From contig NZ_BOOJ01000032.1 of assembly GCF_016863175.1 (NCBI RefSeq), forward strand, positions 186,001 through 250,000: a stretch of 64,000 bases of DNA, given 5' to 3'. The notes under the pieces were generated by a model. It worked only from the letters and a program-made list of their open reading frames with translations, ran no database searches and was not told where the DNA came from. Position numbers and translations under genes: made by a program. Source of the stretch: Paraplanobispora siamensis. GTDB lineage: Bacteria > Actinomycetota > Actinomycetes > Streptosporangiales > Streptosporangiaceae. This document shows, piece after piece, positions 28,966 through 38,108 of this stretch. Every line of letters starts with the position of its first letter. The stretch's first letter is position 1.

Positions 28966-29643
28966 ATGAAACGCTCCGCCATCGCCCTCGCCTGCGCCGC
29001 CGTCGCGGGCACGCTGACGGTCTCCGCCTGCGGGGCCGGGTCCGCCGCCCACGGTGAGGCCGCCGGGCACGGCGGGCACGCCGTACCCGCCGCGTCCGCC
29101 TCCGCCACCCCCGCGGGCGGCGACGAGGCGCCCGCCGGGACCGATGACGCCTCCGCGCCCGCCGGGACCGGCGCGTCCGGCTCCTTCAACGACGCCGACG
29201 TGATGTTCCTGCAGATGATGATCCCGCACCATCGCCAGGGAACGGAGATGGCCGTGGTGGCGAAGACCCGTTCTCCCCGTGAGGAGATCAGGACGATGGC
29301 GGCGGCGATCGAGGCCACCCAGGGGTACGAGGCCGAGACCATGACCGGCTGGCTGGAGGGCTGGGGACAGCCCCTGACCACCGCGGACCCGCACGCGCAC
29401 GACGCGCACGGCGGCCTGCACGCCACGAGCCCGGCGGAGATCGTCAAGCTCAGGAGGCTGAAGGGCGCCGCCTTCGACACCCGGTTCCTCAACGTGCTGG
29501 TCGCCCACCAGCACAACGCCGTCGAGATGGCGCGCACCGAGATCCGCACGGGCCACAATGCCCGGGTGGTGGAGCTGGCCCGTCAGATCGAGCAGTCCCG
29601 GCTGGCCCAGATCAAGCAGATGCTCGCGGAGATGAACCCCTGA
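28966..29643 (+). CDS. DUF305 lipoprotein
   Basis: A 225-residue extracellular lipoprotein: signal peptide with lipobox TVSAC (Cys at about 22), a low-complexity Ala/Gly/His tether to about residue 68, then a DUF305 four-helix domain. The diagnostic FLQMMIPHHRQGTEMA and LVAHQHNAVEMARTE motifs are present, with an acidic/His-rich HAHDAHGG loop between them. DUF305 proteins are ferritin-like and often linked with copper or metal stress; the exact job is unknown. The start ATG has no clear Shine-Dalgarno; instead a purine-rich 15-bp repeat array lies upstream. A 13-bp stem terminator follows. Confidence 0.9.
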   Translation: MKRSAIALACAAVAGTLTVSACGAGSAAHGEAAGHGGHAVPAASASATPAGGDEAPAGTDDASAPAGTGASGSFNDADVMFLQMMIPHHRQGTEMAVVAKTRSPREEIRTMAAAIEATQGYEAETMTGWLEGWGQPLTTADPHAHDAHGGLHATSPAEIVKLRRLKGAAFDTRFLNVLVAHQHNAVEMARTEIRTGHNARVVELARQIEQSRLAQIKQMLAEMNP

Positions 29644-29684
29644 GGCCGCCCCCGGCGTCACGGCGGTACGGCGGCCCCCGCGTC

Positions 29685-29718
29685 CCGGAAACCTCCCTGG
29701 TGAAAGGGAGGTTTCCGG
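29685..29718 (+). terminator. Stem-loop terminator of the DUF305 gene
   Basis: A perfect 13-bp stem CCGGAAACCTCCC / GGGAGGTTTCCGG with an 8-base loop lies 42 bases after the stop and just before the sensor kinase promoter. Confidence 0.82.
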
Positions 29719-29756
29719 ACGATACATGGCAGCACGCACTCTCGTAGCATGATGGG

Positions 29757-30896
29757 GTGCACGACCTCATCCGTTCCGTATGGAACGAGCCCCGACCTCC
29801 CGACCCACCGGCACGGACGTGGCGGGACTGGGCGCTGGTGGCGGTGATCGTGCCGGTCGCGCTGCTCGAAGGGGTGCTACGGCCCGACCTTCCCTGGCGT
29901 GTCCTGGCGGTGGTCGTCACCATCGCGCTGGTGCCCACGCTGCTGTGGCGGCGGACCAGGCCGCTGCTGATGGTCGCGATCGTCTTCGGCGCCACGAGCC
30001 TGCTCCCGCTGCTGACCGGCGGACAGGCGCCCGAGACGGGCACGCAGGTCTACCTGCTGATCCTGATGTACGCGCTGTTCCGCTGGGGGTCCGGGCGCGA
30101 GATCGTGATCGGGGCGGTGATCGTCATCGGCTCGATCCTGCTGTCGATCCTCTCCGGCCGGCTCGTCTCCGCCGACGCGGTCGGCGCCTTCGCCGTCGTG
30201 TTCTCGGCCATGACCCTGGGCGGGGTCTTCCGCTACCGGGCCGGGGCGCGGATGCGCGAGCTCGACCAGGTCAAGCTGCTCGAACGCGAGCAGCTGGCCC
30301 GTGACCTGCACGACATCGTCGCCCATCACGTCTCGGCGATGGCGATCCGCGCGCAGGCGGGCCTGGCGACCTCGGAGTCACGGCCGGACGCCGCGACCGA
30401 GGCGCTGCGCGTGATCGAGGCCGAAGCCTCGCGCGCCCTCACCGAGATGCGCGCCATGGTCCGCGTCCTGCGCAGGAACGAGCCGGCCGAGTGGGCGCCC
30501 GGCCGGCAGCTCACCGACCTCCGGCAGCTGGCCGGCGACGCCCGGTCCGGCCCGCCGGTCGAGGTGGAGATCTCCGGCGACCTCGGAGAGCTGCCCCCGT
30601 CGGTCGAGGCCGCGGTCTACCGCATCGCCCAGGAGTCGGTCACCAACGCCCGGCGCCACGCCCGGCACGCCACCCGGATCGAGGTGAGCGTCTCCGCCGA
30701 CGAGACGTCGGTGCACCTGCGCGTGAGCGACGACGGCGACACCGGCGCCGGGCGCCCGCCCGTCTCGCCGGGATACGGCCTCATCGGCATGACCGAACGC
30801 GCCGACCTGCTCGGCGGGACCTGCGAGGCCGGTCCGAACCCCGGCCGGGGCTGGACCGTGACCGCCGTGCTGCCCCGGGCGGGGGCGGTCGCGTGA
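29757..30896 (+). CDS. NarL-type two-component sensor histidine kinase
   Basis: A 379-residue membrane kinase. Residues 20-160 hold about five membrane segments in a DesK-like arrangement with hardly any extracellular loop, so it may sense membrane state or a small hydrophobic signal. The HisKA_3 dimerisation motif is LARDLHDIVAHHVSAM with the phospho-acceptor in DLHD. The HATPase_c domain includes YRIAQESVTNARRHA (N-box) and a GYGLIGMTERADLLGG G2-like loop. The GTG start lies six bases after TAGCAT, suggesting a leaderless mRNA. It overlaps the response regulator gene by four bases. Confidence 0.9.
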   Translation: MHDLIRSVWNEPRPPDPPARTWRDWALVAVIVPVALLEGVLRPDLPWRVLAVVVTIALVPTLLWRRTRPLLMVAIVFGATSLLPLLTGGQAPETGTQVYLLILMYALFRWGSGREIVIGAVIVIGSILLSILSGRLVSADAVGAFAVVFSAMTLGGVFRYRAGARMRELDQVKLLEREQLARDLHDIVAHHVSAMAIRAQAGLATSESRPDAATEALRVIEAEASRALTEMRAMVRVLRRNEPAEWAPGRQLTDLRQLAGDARSGPPVEVEISGDLGELPPSVEAAVYRIAQESVTNARRHARHATRIEVSVSADETSVHLRVSDDGDTGAGRPPVSPGYGLIGMTERADLLGGTCEAGPNPGRGWTVTAVLPRAGAVA

Positions 30897-31549
30897 GCAT
30901 CAGGGTGATCGTCGCCGACGACCAGGAGATCGCCCGCACCGGGCTCAGGATGATCCTCGACGCGCAACCGGGCATCGAGGTCGTCGCCGAGGCCGCCGAC
31001 GGGCGGCGGGCCGTCGAGCTCGCCCGGCGCCTGCGCCCCGAGGTGTGCCTGTTCGACATCCGCATGCCCCACCTCGACGGCATCGAGGCCACCCGCGCGC
31101 TGGCCGGACCGGGCGTCGACGACCCGCTCGCGGTCGTCGTCATCACCACCTTCGACCTCGACGAGTACGTCTACGCCGCCCTCCAGGCCGGCGCCCGGGG
31201 CTTCCTGCTCAAGGACGCCGGCCCCGCTCTGCTCTCCCAGGCCGTCCGCGCCGCCGCCGACGGCGAGGCGCTCATCGCCCCCAGCGTCACCGCCCGCCTG
31301 CTGGAGACCTTCGCCGGAACGCGGCCCTCCGCCCCGCCGCCGCAGCCCATCGAGCCGCTCACCAGCCGGGAGGAGGAGATCCTGGTGACCGTCGCCCGCG
31401 GGCGGACCAACAACGAGATCGCCGACGAGCTCCACATCTCCCTCAGCACGGTCAAGAGCCACATCGCGAGCCTGATGACCAAGCTCGGCGTGCGCAACCG
31501 CGTCGAGATCGCGATGTGGGCCTACGAGACCAAGCGCGTGCGGAGCTGA
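30893..31549 (+). CDS. NarL/LuxR-type response regulator
   Basis: A 218-residue regulator cognate to the preceding kinase (GTGA overlap, start GTG at 30893). The receiver has the acidic pair VADDQEIAR, phospho-acceptor in CLFDIRMPHLDG, the Thr switch TTFDLDEYV and FLLKDAG. The LuxR HTH at the C-terminus is LTSREEEILVTVARGRTNNEIADELHISLSTVKSHI. Its 3' end overlaps the convergent DUF2306 gene by 28 bp. The target is unknown; the divergent-side oxidoreductase or DUF2306 gene are candidates only by proximity. Confidence 0.93.
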   Translation: MSIRVIVADDQEIARTGLRMILDAQPGIEVVAEAADGRRAVELARRLRPEVCLFDIRMPHLDGIEATRALAGPGVDDPLAVVVITTFDLDEYVYAALQAGARGFLLKDAGPALLSQAVRAAADGEALIAPSVTARLLETFAGTRPSAPPPQPIEPLTSREEEILVTVARGRTNNEIADELHISLSTVKSHIASLMTKLGVRNRVEIAMWAYETKRVRS

Positions 31550-32283
31550 CCGCGGCGGATGATCCACTCGGCCACGGCGAGGTTGATCACCCATCCGGCG
31601 CCCATGAGGAGCGCCCTGGGGACCTCGCCGGGCGCCCCGGCGATCAGGAACCAGGGCAGATGGGTGAACACCTGCGTGCCCGCGCCGAGGCCGATCGCGT
31701 AACCGCGCGTCATCCAGGCGCGGTGCCGGGCGACGTCCCGCCGCCGGATCGCGATGAAGCCGAGGACGATGGACAGGACCATGGCCGAGCCGAACACGAG
31801 CCGGAAGCCGACCAGGAGGGGGCCGTCGGCCTCGCCGGGGGGATAGAACAGGGTCATCCACAGTCCCGACAGCGCCGCGGCGATCCCGCACGGGACCACG
31901 ATCCGCCCGGCGGCGCGGTGCCAGCCGGGCCTGCGGCGGCGCAGCCCCGGCGCGAACTGCAGGGCCCCCAGGACGCTGTACACGCTGACGGCGAGGATGT
32001 GCAGCACGATGGGCACGGGCGAGGCGACGAACCGCGCGTTCTGCGCAGTGATCTCCGCCCCGCCGGCCAGTTCGCTGAGGCGGACGGCCCCGGCGATGAA
32101 GGGGACGACGCTGAGCGCGATCAACCCGGCGGGCGCGAGCCATCCCGCCCTTCCCGTGCTCCCGGCCGTCCCGGGCGCGGTCCCGGCTGTTCTGCCTGCG
32201 GCCGCGGCCGCCCTGCGGGTGTTCCGGCCGCCGCCCGGCCGTCCGCCCCCGTGGGGCTGTCCCGTCGTTCTCGTGTCGGTCAT
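31522..32283 (-). CDS. DUF2306 integral membrane protein
   Basis: A 253-residue membrane protein with an Ala/Gly/Arg-rich N-terminal tail (1-48) and about six membrane segments. The DUF2306 signature is visible in LHILAVSVYSVLGALQFAPGLRRRRPGWHRAAGR, DVARHRAWMTRGYAIGLGAG, and several membrane-embedded His residues that resemble haem ligands of cytochrome b561-like proteins. Function is unknown. The ATG at 32283 was chosen over an upstream start that adds 12 residues. The gene runs convergently into the response regulator gene. Confidence 0.83.
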   Translation of the reverse strand: MTDTRTTGQPHGGGRPGGGRNTRRAAAAAGRTAGTAPGTAGSTGRAGWLAPAGLIALSVVPFIAGAVRLSELAGGAEITAQNARFVASPVPIVLHILAVSVYSVLGALQFAPGLRRRRPGWHRAAGRIVVPCGIAAALSGLWMTLFYPPGEADGPLLVGFRLVFGSAMVLSIVLGFIAIRRRDVARHRAWMTRGYAIGLGAGTQVFTHLPWFLIAGAPGEVPRALLMGAGWVINLAVAEWIIRRGQLRTRLVS

Positions 32284-32457
32284 GGCCTGATCGTGACGCC
32301 CGGGGCGGTGGCGGCTCATCGCCAGAACGGCCCGATCCCGACCGGCCGATCAGCCACGGAACGGTCGTACTTTCGGCCGTTGAGCCGCCGTGCGGGGCCT
32401 GCGCACACTGATCCCGGTGGCCGGCCCCCCACTTCCACAGCGGATCAGGAGAATGTG

Positions 32458-33444
32458 ATGAAGGCGTTCGTTCTGCGCTCGTACGGCTCACCCGACGTCC
32501 TCGACCTCACCGACGTCGACGACCCCGCACCCGGCGACGACGAGGTGCTGGTCCGGATCCGGGCCGCCTCCGTCCAGCCCGCGGACTGGCACCTCATGAG
32601 AGGCGAGCCGTACGTCTCGCGCCTGATGCCCGGCCCCCTCGGACTGCGCACACCGAAGATCAAGATCTTGGGCGCCGACATGGCGGGGCTGGTCGAGGCG
32701 GTCGGCAAGGACGTGACGGAGTTCCGCCCGGGCGACGAGGTGTTCGCGATGCCCAAGGGGGGCGGCTTCGCCGAGTACGTGTGCGTCAAGGAGAGCGAGC
32801 TGGCGCCGAAACCGGCGAGCCTCACGTTCGAGCAGGCGGCGGCGGTGCCGCTGGCGGCCCTCACCGCCCTGCTGGCCCTGCGCGACAGCGGGGGGATCCG
32901 GCCGGGGCAGCGGGTCCTCGTCAACGGCGCCTCGGGAGGCGTGGGCACGTTCGCCGTACAGCTCGCCAAGGCGTTCGGCGCCGAGGTGACGGGCGTGTGC
33001 AGTACGCGCAACACCGACCTGGTCCGCTCGCTCGGCGCGGACGAGGTCGTCGACTACACCAAGGAGGACTTCACCCGGGCCGGGCGCCGTTACGACCTGC
33101 TCCTGGACATCGCGGGGAGCCGCCCGGGATCGGCGTGCCGCCGGGTGCTGACCCGCAAGGGGACCTACGTCGCCGTCGGCGGCCCGGGCGGCCGGTGGCT
33201 GCAGCCCGCCGGCCACATCTTCGGCGCGCTCGCCTCGGGGCCGTTCGTGTCCCAGAGGATGCTCATGGCGGACGTGATCGGGGCCGCGGACAGCAAGCGG
33301 AACCTGGTGACGCTGACCGGGCTCATCGAGGCCGGCAAGGTCACCCCGGTCATCGACCGGTGCTACCCGTTCGCGGAGATCCCGGCGGCCATCAGGTACC
33401 AGGAGGAGGGCCGCTCCCGGGGGAAGGTCGTCGTCGCCTTCTGA
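32458..33444 (+). CDS. NAD(P)-dependent quinone-oxidoreductase-like MDR protein
   Basis: A 328-residue medium-chain dehydrogenase/reductase of the zinc-free quinone oxidoreductase group. The N-terminal GroES-like fold begins KAFVLRSYGSPDVLDLTDV; the nucleotide-binding loop is VLVNGASGGVGTFAVQLAKAFG with the SXS-type follow-up GVCSTRNTDLVRSLGADEVVDY. The zinc-binding residues of alcohol dehydrogenases are absent. The ATG at 32458 follows AGGAGA. It stands as a single gene, divergent from the DUF2306 gene. Substrate not evident; similar proteins reduce quinones or enones. Confidence 0.88.
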   Translation: MKAFVLRSYGSPDVLDLTDVDDPAPGDDEVLVRIRAASVQPADWHLMRGEPYVSRLMPGPLGLRTPKIKILGADMAGLVEAVGKDVTEFRPGDEVFAMPKGGGFAEYVCVKESELAPKPASLTFEQAAAVPLAALTALLALRDSGGIRPGQRVLVNGASGGVGTFAVQLAKAFGAEVTGVCSTRNTDLVRSLGADEVVDYTKEDFTRAGRRYDLLLDIAGSRPGSACRRVLTRKGTYVAVGGPGGRWLQPAGHIFGALASGPFVSQRMLMADVIGAADSKRNLVTLTGLIEAGKVTPVIDRCYPFAEIPAAIRYQEEGRSRGKVVVAF

Positions 33445-33800
33445 GACCTGTCCGGGACGTCCTCCCGGCGCCTGTACGGCGGGCGCGGCGCTCCCTGCGC
33501 TCCCGGTGCGGCGATGGTGCACGGCGGGGAGGGGGCCTAATGTGGTGCGGAGAGGGGCATCGGGGAAACCCCCGAGAGGGAGGGCGGCCGGCCTCCGGGA
33601 GCACCGTTCCACGCCCGGCGGCGGTCGCACGGGCCGCGCCTCCACGGACCTTGTGATCTTTTTGCGGCTCCGTGCCGACACATGACCCGGCCTCCCGTGT
33701 CCGCCTCCCGCGGCGGGGAAGCGAACATCGCGTGGCAGGGGCCGTACCGCCCACGGCGCACGCTCCTGCGGGCTCCTGCAGGAACTGGAGGTGAGCCGAG
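33445..33800 (+). other. Intergenic region without a recognised gene (356 bp)
   Basis: I see no credible coding sequence. TAATGT at 33538-33543 could be a -10 element, without a convincing -35. A short CGGGG-AAAC-CCCCG hairpin lies near 33561. It probably holds the promoter and leader of the phosphoribosyltransferase fusion gene, whose GTG is preceded by GGAGG. Confidence 0.4.
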
Positions 33801-35165
33801 GTGTTCATCGACCGAAGCGACGCCGGACGGCGCCTGGCCGTACGGCTGCGCCATCTGCGCGACGCCGATCCCGTGGTCCTCGGGCTGCCGCGCGGCGGCG
33901 TCCCGGTCGCCTTCGAGGTGGCCGGGCGGCTCGGCGCGCCGCTGGACGTCATCGTGGTGCGCAAGCTCGGCGTGCCGGTCCAGCCCGAACTGGGCTTCGG
34001 GGCGATCGGCGAGGACGGCGTGCGCATCGTCAACCACGACGTGGTGCGGATGGCGGGGCTGTACCCCGAGCAGATGGAGGCGGTGGAGGAGCACGAACGC
34101 GCCGTGCTCGCGGAGCGGGCGCGACGCCTGCGCGCCGGGCGGCCGAGGGTCCCGCTGACCGGCAGGACCGCGATCGTGGTGGACGACGGGATCGCCACCG
34201 GCTCGACGGCCAGGGCCGCCTGCCACGTCGCCCGCGCCCACGGCGCCGCGCGGGTCGTCCTGGCCACGCCGGTGTGCTCGCCCGAGGTGGCGGCCCGGCT
34301 GGGCGACGCGGCCGACGAGGTCGTCTGCCTGCACACTCCCCGGACCCTGTACGCCATCGGCCAGTGGTACGACGACTTCTCCCAGACCGGGGACGCGGAG
34401 GTGACCGAACTGCTGAACCGGGCCGGGGCGGGGGAACACAGCGCGGCGGGTGGACACAGCGGAGCGGGGGAAAACGGCGGGGCGGGGGAGCGCGGCCGGG
34501 CCGAGGAGGTCCGGATCCCGGCCGGGAGCGTGGAGCTGCCCGGGACGCTCACCCTTCCCGGGCGGGCCGCCGGGCTGGTGGTGTTCGCGCACGGCAGCGG
34601 CAGCGGCCGGCACAGCCCGCGCAACCGGGCGGTCGCCGAGGCGCTGAACCGGGCGGGCCTGGGCACGCTGCTGTTCGACCTGCTCGTCGCCGAGGAGGAG
34701 GCCGACCGGTCCAACGTCTTCGACATCCCGCTGCTCGGTGGGCGGCTCGGCGAGGTCACCGGCTGGCTGCACAAGCAGGTGCCGGGAACCGGGATCGGCT
34801 GCTTCGGGGCCAGCACCGGCGCCGCGGCCGCGCTGTGGGCGGCGGCCGACGCCGGGGCCGACGTCGCCGCGGTGGTGTCGCGGGGCGGGCGGCCGGACCT
34901 GGCGGGCCCGCGCCTGACCGCCGTCCGCGCGCCCACCCTGCTGATCGTGGGCGGCCTCGACGGGCAGGTGCTCGAACTGAACCGGCAGGCCCGGAGCCGG
35001 CTGCGCTGCGAGAGCCATCTGGAGGTCGTCCCCGGCGCCACCCACCTGTTCGAGGAGCCCGGCACGCTGGAGCAGGTGGCCGTGCTGGCCTGCGACTGGT
35101 TCATCCGCCACCTCGCCGGGCCCGCGGGCGGACCGGCCCGGCCCTCCGCGATGGAACCGGACTGA
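33801..35165 (+). CDS. Phosphoribosyltransferase / dienelactone-hydrolase-like fusion protein
   Basis: A 454-residue two-domain protein. The N-terminal half (1-215) is a type I phosphoribosyltransferase with VVLGLPRGGVPVA and the PRPP loop VVDDGIATGSTA (127-137). A Gly/Ala/Glu-rich linker (about 210-235) leads to an alpha/beta hydrolase (240-445) with HGSGSGRHSPRN oxyanion region, nucleophile elbow GCFGASTGAA (Ser338), an Asp in GGLDGQV, and His in GATHLFE. The two halves also occur as separate genes in other bacteria, and fused forms are known, but no substrate has been shown to my knowledge. A long bidirectional terminator follows. Confidence 0.87.
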   Translation: MFIDRSDAGRRLAVRLRHLRDADPVVLGLPRGGVPVAFEVAGRLGAPLDVIVVRKLGVPVQPELGFGAIGEDGVRIVNHDVVRMAGLYPEQMEAVEEHERAVLAERARRLRAGRPRVPLTGRTAIVVDDGIATGSTARAACHVARAHGAARVVLATPVCSPEVAARLGDAADEVVCLHTPRTLYAIGQWYDDFSQTGDAEVTELLNRAGAGEHSAAGGHSGAGENGGAGERGRAEEVRIPAGSVELPGTLTLPGRAAGLVVFAHGSGSGRHSPRNRAVAEALNRAGLGTLLFDLLVAEEEADRSNVFDIPLLGGRLGEVTGWLHKQVPGTGIGCFGASTGAAAALWAAADAGADVAAVVSRGGRPDLAGPRLTAVRAPTLLIVGGLDGQVLELNRQARSRLRCESHLEVVPGATHLFEEPGTLEQVAVLACDWFIRHLAGPAGGPARPSAMEPD

Positions 35166-35175
35166 CGGTCTCGCG

Positions 35176-35218
35176 GGCCGCCGGGCCGGTGGGGGAGCGG
35201 CCCACCGGCCCGGCGGCC
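35176..35218. terminator. Bidirectional terminator between convergent genes
   Basis: A perfect 18-bp GC-rich stem (35176-35193 with 35201-35218) with a 7-base loop lies between the convergent fusion gene and sugar permease gene and reaches to two bases from the permease stop. Confidence 0.85.
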
Positions 35219-35219
35219 G

Positions 35220-36485
35220 TCATCCGGCCGAGCCGGTGCGGCGCTTGGTCCAGATGTCGAAGGCGACGGCGATGAGCAGCACCAGGCCCTTGAAGAGCAT
35301 CACCCGCTCGCTGGGCGCGCCGATGAGGGACATGCCGTTGTTGATCACTGCCATGATGAGGCCGCCGGTGATGGCGCCGACGACCTTGCCGACACCGCCC
35401 TGGACAGCAGCGCCGCCGATGAACGCGGCCGCGATGGCGTCCAGCTCGAAGCCGTTGCCCGCCGTGGGGCCGGCCTGGTTGAGCCGCCCGGCGAAGATGA
35501 CGCCCGCCAGCGCCGAGAGCACCCCCATGTTCACGAAGATCCAGAAGGTGACGGACTTGACCTTGATCCCGGACAGGGTCGCGGCGTGCAGGTTGCCGCC
35601 GATGGCGTAGATGTGGCGGCCGAAGACGGCGCGGTTGGTCAGCAGCGTGTAGCCCAGGACGAGCGAGGCCAGCAGCACCAGCACCCAGGGCAGGTTCTTG
35701 AACCTGGCCAGCTGGACGATGACCACCATCACCACCGCGGAGGCGGTGACCATCTTCAGGACGAACAGCGGCAGGGGGTCGACCTGCTGGCGGTAGCCGA
35801 TGCGTCCCTGGCGGGCGCGCCACTGCGTGCCGACGATCCCGGCCACGGTGGCCACTCCCACCAGCAGCGTGAACAGGTCGGCGCCGTCGAGCGGGCCGAG
35901 GCCGATGTTGCCCAGGTAGGTCGGGAGGAACCCGTTGGCCAGGGTCCGCACCTCGTCGGGGAAGGGGCCGATGCCCTGGTTGCCCAGCACGGTCATCGTC
36001 AGCGCCCGGAACACCAGCATCCCGGCCAGGGTGACGATGAACGCCGGGATGCCGAAGTAGGCGATCCAGTAGCCCTGCCAGGCCCCGATCAGCCCTCCGG
36101 CCAGGAGCGTGATCAGGATGGCCAGCGGCCACGGGGTGTCCATCTCGACCATCAGCACCGCCGCGATCGCGCCGCTGAGGGCCACCACCGATCCCACGGA
36201 CAGGTCGATGTGCCCGGCGATGATGATCAGGATCATGCCGATCGCCAGGATCAGAACGTAGGAGTTCTGAACCATGATGTTCGAGATGTTCTGCGGGCTG
36301 AGCAGCTCACCGTCGGTCAGGATGGAGAACAGGACGACGATCAGCGCGAAGGCGATGTAGATGCCGCTCTGCCGCAGGTTCAGCGAGAACCGGGTGCCCG
36401 GCGCCTTCGCGGGCGGCGGCAGGCTGCCGCTCGCCGGCGCTTCTTCGCGGGTCGTGACCTTGCCGCTGCTCATCTCGGCCGTCAT
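35220..36485 (-). CDS. Monosaccharide ABC importer permease (GguB/MmsB-like)
   Basis: A 421-residue CUT2 permease with a longer N-terminal cytoplasmic tail (about 40 residues) and 10-12 membrane segments. It shows [39 protein letters not shown], and [22 protein letters not shown]. The extra loop near 200-250 and the overall length match the GguB/XylH branch rather than RbsC. Unlike the rhamnose system, a single permease is present and would act as a homodimer. The ATG at 36485 overlaps the stop of the ATPase gene (ATGA). It is last in the three-gene operon. Confidence 0.9.
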   Translation of the reverse strand: MTAEMSSGKVTTREEAPASGSLPPPAKAPGTRFSLNLRQSGIYIAFALIVVLFSILTDGELLSPQNISNIMVQNSYVLILAIGMILIIIAGHIDLSVGSVVALSGAIAAVLMVEMDTPWPLAILITLLAGGLIGAWQGYWIAYFGIPAFIVTLAGMLVFRALTMTVLGNQGIGPFPDEVRTLANGFLPTYLGNIGLGPLDGADLFTLLVGVATVAGIVGTQWRARQGRIGYRQQVDPLPLFVLKMVTASAVVMVVIVQLARFKNLPWVLVLLASLVLGYTLLTNRAVFGRHIYAIGGNLHAATLSGIKVKSVTFWIFVNMGVLSALAGVIFAGRLNQAGPTAGNGFELDAIAAAFIGGAAVQGGVGKVVGAITGGLIMAVINNGMSLIGAPSERVMLFKGLVLLIAVAFDIWTKRRTGSAG

Positions 36486-38011
36486 TCCTTTTCCTTGGTC
36501 ATGAGCTGCATGAGCCGCTCGGGGGTGGCGTCGGCGCGTGCGACCTCGCCGGTGACGCGCCCGGCCGACATGGCGTAGATGCGGTCGCAGAGACCGAGCA
36601 GTTCGGGGAGCTCCGAGGAGATCACCAGAATCGCCTTGCCCTGGTCGGCGAGGCGGTTGACGATGGAGTAGATCTCGTACTTGGCGCCCACGTCGATGCC
36701 GCGGGTGGGTTCGTCGAGGATCAGCACGTCGGCGTCAGTGAAGATCCACTTCGACAGCACCACCTTCTGCTGGTTGCCGCCGCTGAGCTTGCCGGTGACC
36801 GACAGGACGCCGGGGGCCTTGATGTTCATCTCGGCGCGGAATCCGTCGGCGACGCGGTACTCCTCGTTGTCGTCGATCCAGCCGCGCCTGGCCAGCTTGC
36901 CCAGCGCGGCGGAGGAGACGTTGCGCTTGATGTCCTCGATCAGGTTGAGCCCGTAGCGCTTGCGGTCCTCGGTGGCGTAGGCCAGGCCGTGGCCGATGGC
37001 CTCGCGGACCGTGCGGATCTTGATCTCCCGCCCGTCCTTGTAGACACGCCCGGAGATGTCCGTGCCGTAGCTGCGGCCGAACACGCTCATCGCCAGCTCG
37101 GTACGGCCGGCGCCGATCAGCCCGGCCAGTCCGACGATCTCACCGCGGCGCAGGGTCAGGCCGGCGCCGGAGACCACCACGCGACCGCGCTGGGTGGGGC
37201 TGTGCACGGTCCAGTCCTCGATCCGCAGCACCTCCTCGCCGATCTTCGGCTCGTGCGGTGGGAAACGGTGCTCCAGGTCGCGGCCGACCATGCCGGAGAT
37301 GATCCGGTCCTCACCGACCTCCTCGCCCTTCATGTCCAGCGTCTCGATCGTGCGCCCGTCGCGCAGGATCGTCGTGGAGTCGGCGACGGCTTTGATCTCG
37401 TTGAGCTTGTGGGAGATGATCACCGAGGTGATGCCCTCGTCCCGCAGCCCGCGCAGCAGGTCCAGCAGGTGCGCCGAGTCCTCGTCGTTGAGCGCCGCGG
37501 TCGGCTCGTCGAGGATGAGCAGCCGTACCCGCTTGGACAGCGCCTTGGCGATCTCGACGAGCTGCTGCTTGCCCACGCCGATGTCCATCGCGCGCGTGGT
37601 GGGGTTCTCGCGCAGGCCGACCCGCTCCAGCAGCTCGGCGGCCTCGGCGTTGGTGCGGTTCCAGTCGATCAGGCCGCGCCGGGTCCGCTCGTTGCCCAGG
37701 AAGATGTTCTCGGCGATCGACAGGTACGGGCTCAGCGCGAGCTCCTGATGGATGATCACGATGCCGCGCTGCTCGCTGTCCCGGATGTCGGAGAACCGGC
37801 ACGGCTCCCCGTCGAAGACGATCTCCCCCTCGTAGGAGCCGTGCGGGTAGACGCCGGACAGGACCTTCATCAGCGTCGACTTGCCGGCGCCGTTCTCCCC
37901 GCAGATTGCGTGTATCTCGCCTCTCCGCACCGTCAGGTTGACGTCCTGCAGCGCCTTGACGCCCGGGAACGTCTTGGTGATCCCGCGCATTCGAAGTATG
38001 TCGTCGGTCAT
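36482..38011 (-). CDS. Monosaccharide ABC importer ATPase (GguA/MmsA-like)
   Basis: A 509-residue duplicated CUT2 ATPase. The first half has Walker [27 protein letters not shown] and [11 protein letters not shown]; the second has [35 protein letters not shown] and [12 protein letters not shown]. The ATG at 38011 ([10 protein letters not shown]) is preferred to a longer ORF start because the strand-1 homology begins there. It lies 97 bp downstream of the binding-protein gene and overlaps the permease gene. Sugar specificity cannot be read from the ATPase. Confidence 0.92.
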   Translation of the reverse strand: MTDDILRMRGITKTFPGVKALQDVNLTVRRGEIHAICGENGAGKSTLMKVLSGVYPHGSYEGEIVFDGEPCRFSDIRDSEQRGIVIIHQELALSPYLSIAENIFLGNERTRRGLIDWNRTNAEAAELLERVGLRENPTTRAMDIGVGKQQLVEIAKALSKRVRLLILDEPTAALNDEDSAHLLDLLRGLRDEGITSVIISHKLNEIKAVADSTTILRDGRTIETLDMKGEEVGEDRIISGMVGRDLEHRFPPHEPKIGEEVLRIEDWTVHSPTQRGRVVVSGAGLTLRRGEIVGLAGLIGAGRTELAMSVFGRSYGTDISGRVYKDGREIKIRTVREAIGHGLAYATEDRKRYGLNLIEDIKRNVSSAALGKLARRGWIDDNEEYRVADGFRAEMNIKAPGVLSVTGKLSGGNQQKVVLSKWIFTDADVLILDEPTRGIDVGAKYEIYSIVNRLADQGKAILVISSELPELLGLCDRIYAMSAGRVTGEVARADATPERLMQLMTKEKE

Positions 38012-38108
38012 GCCCTGCGCCTTCCGCGTCGCCGTTCCCCCGTGAGCCCCCGTGTCGGCCGCGGACGCGCCGCCGGCACGGGGTCCCACGCCGTCCCGAG
38101 GGTGCTCC

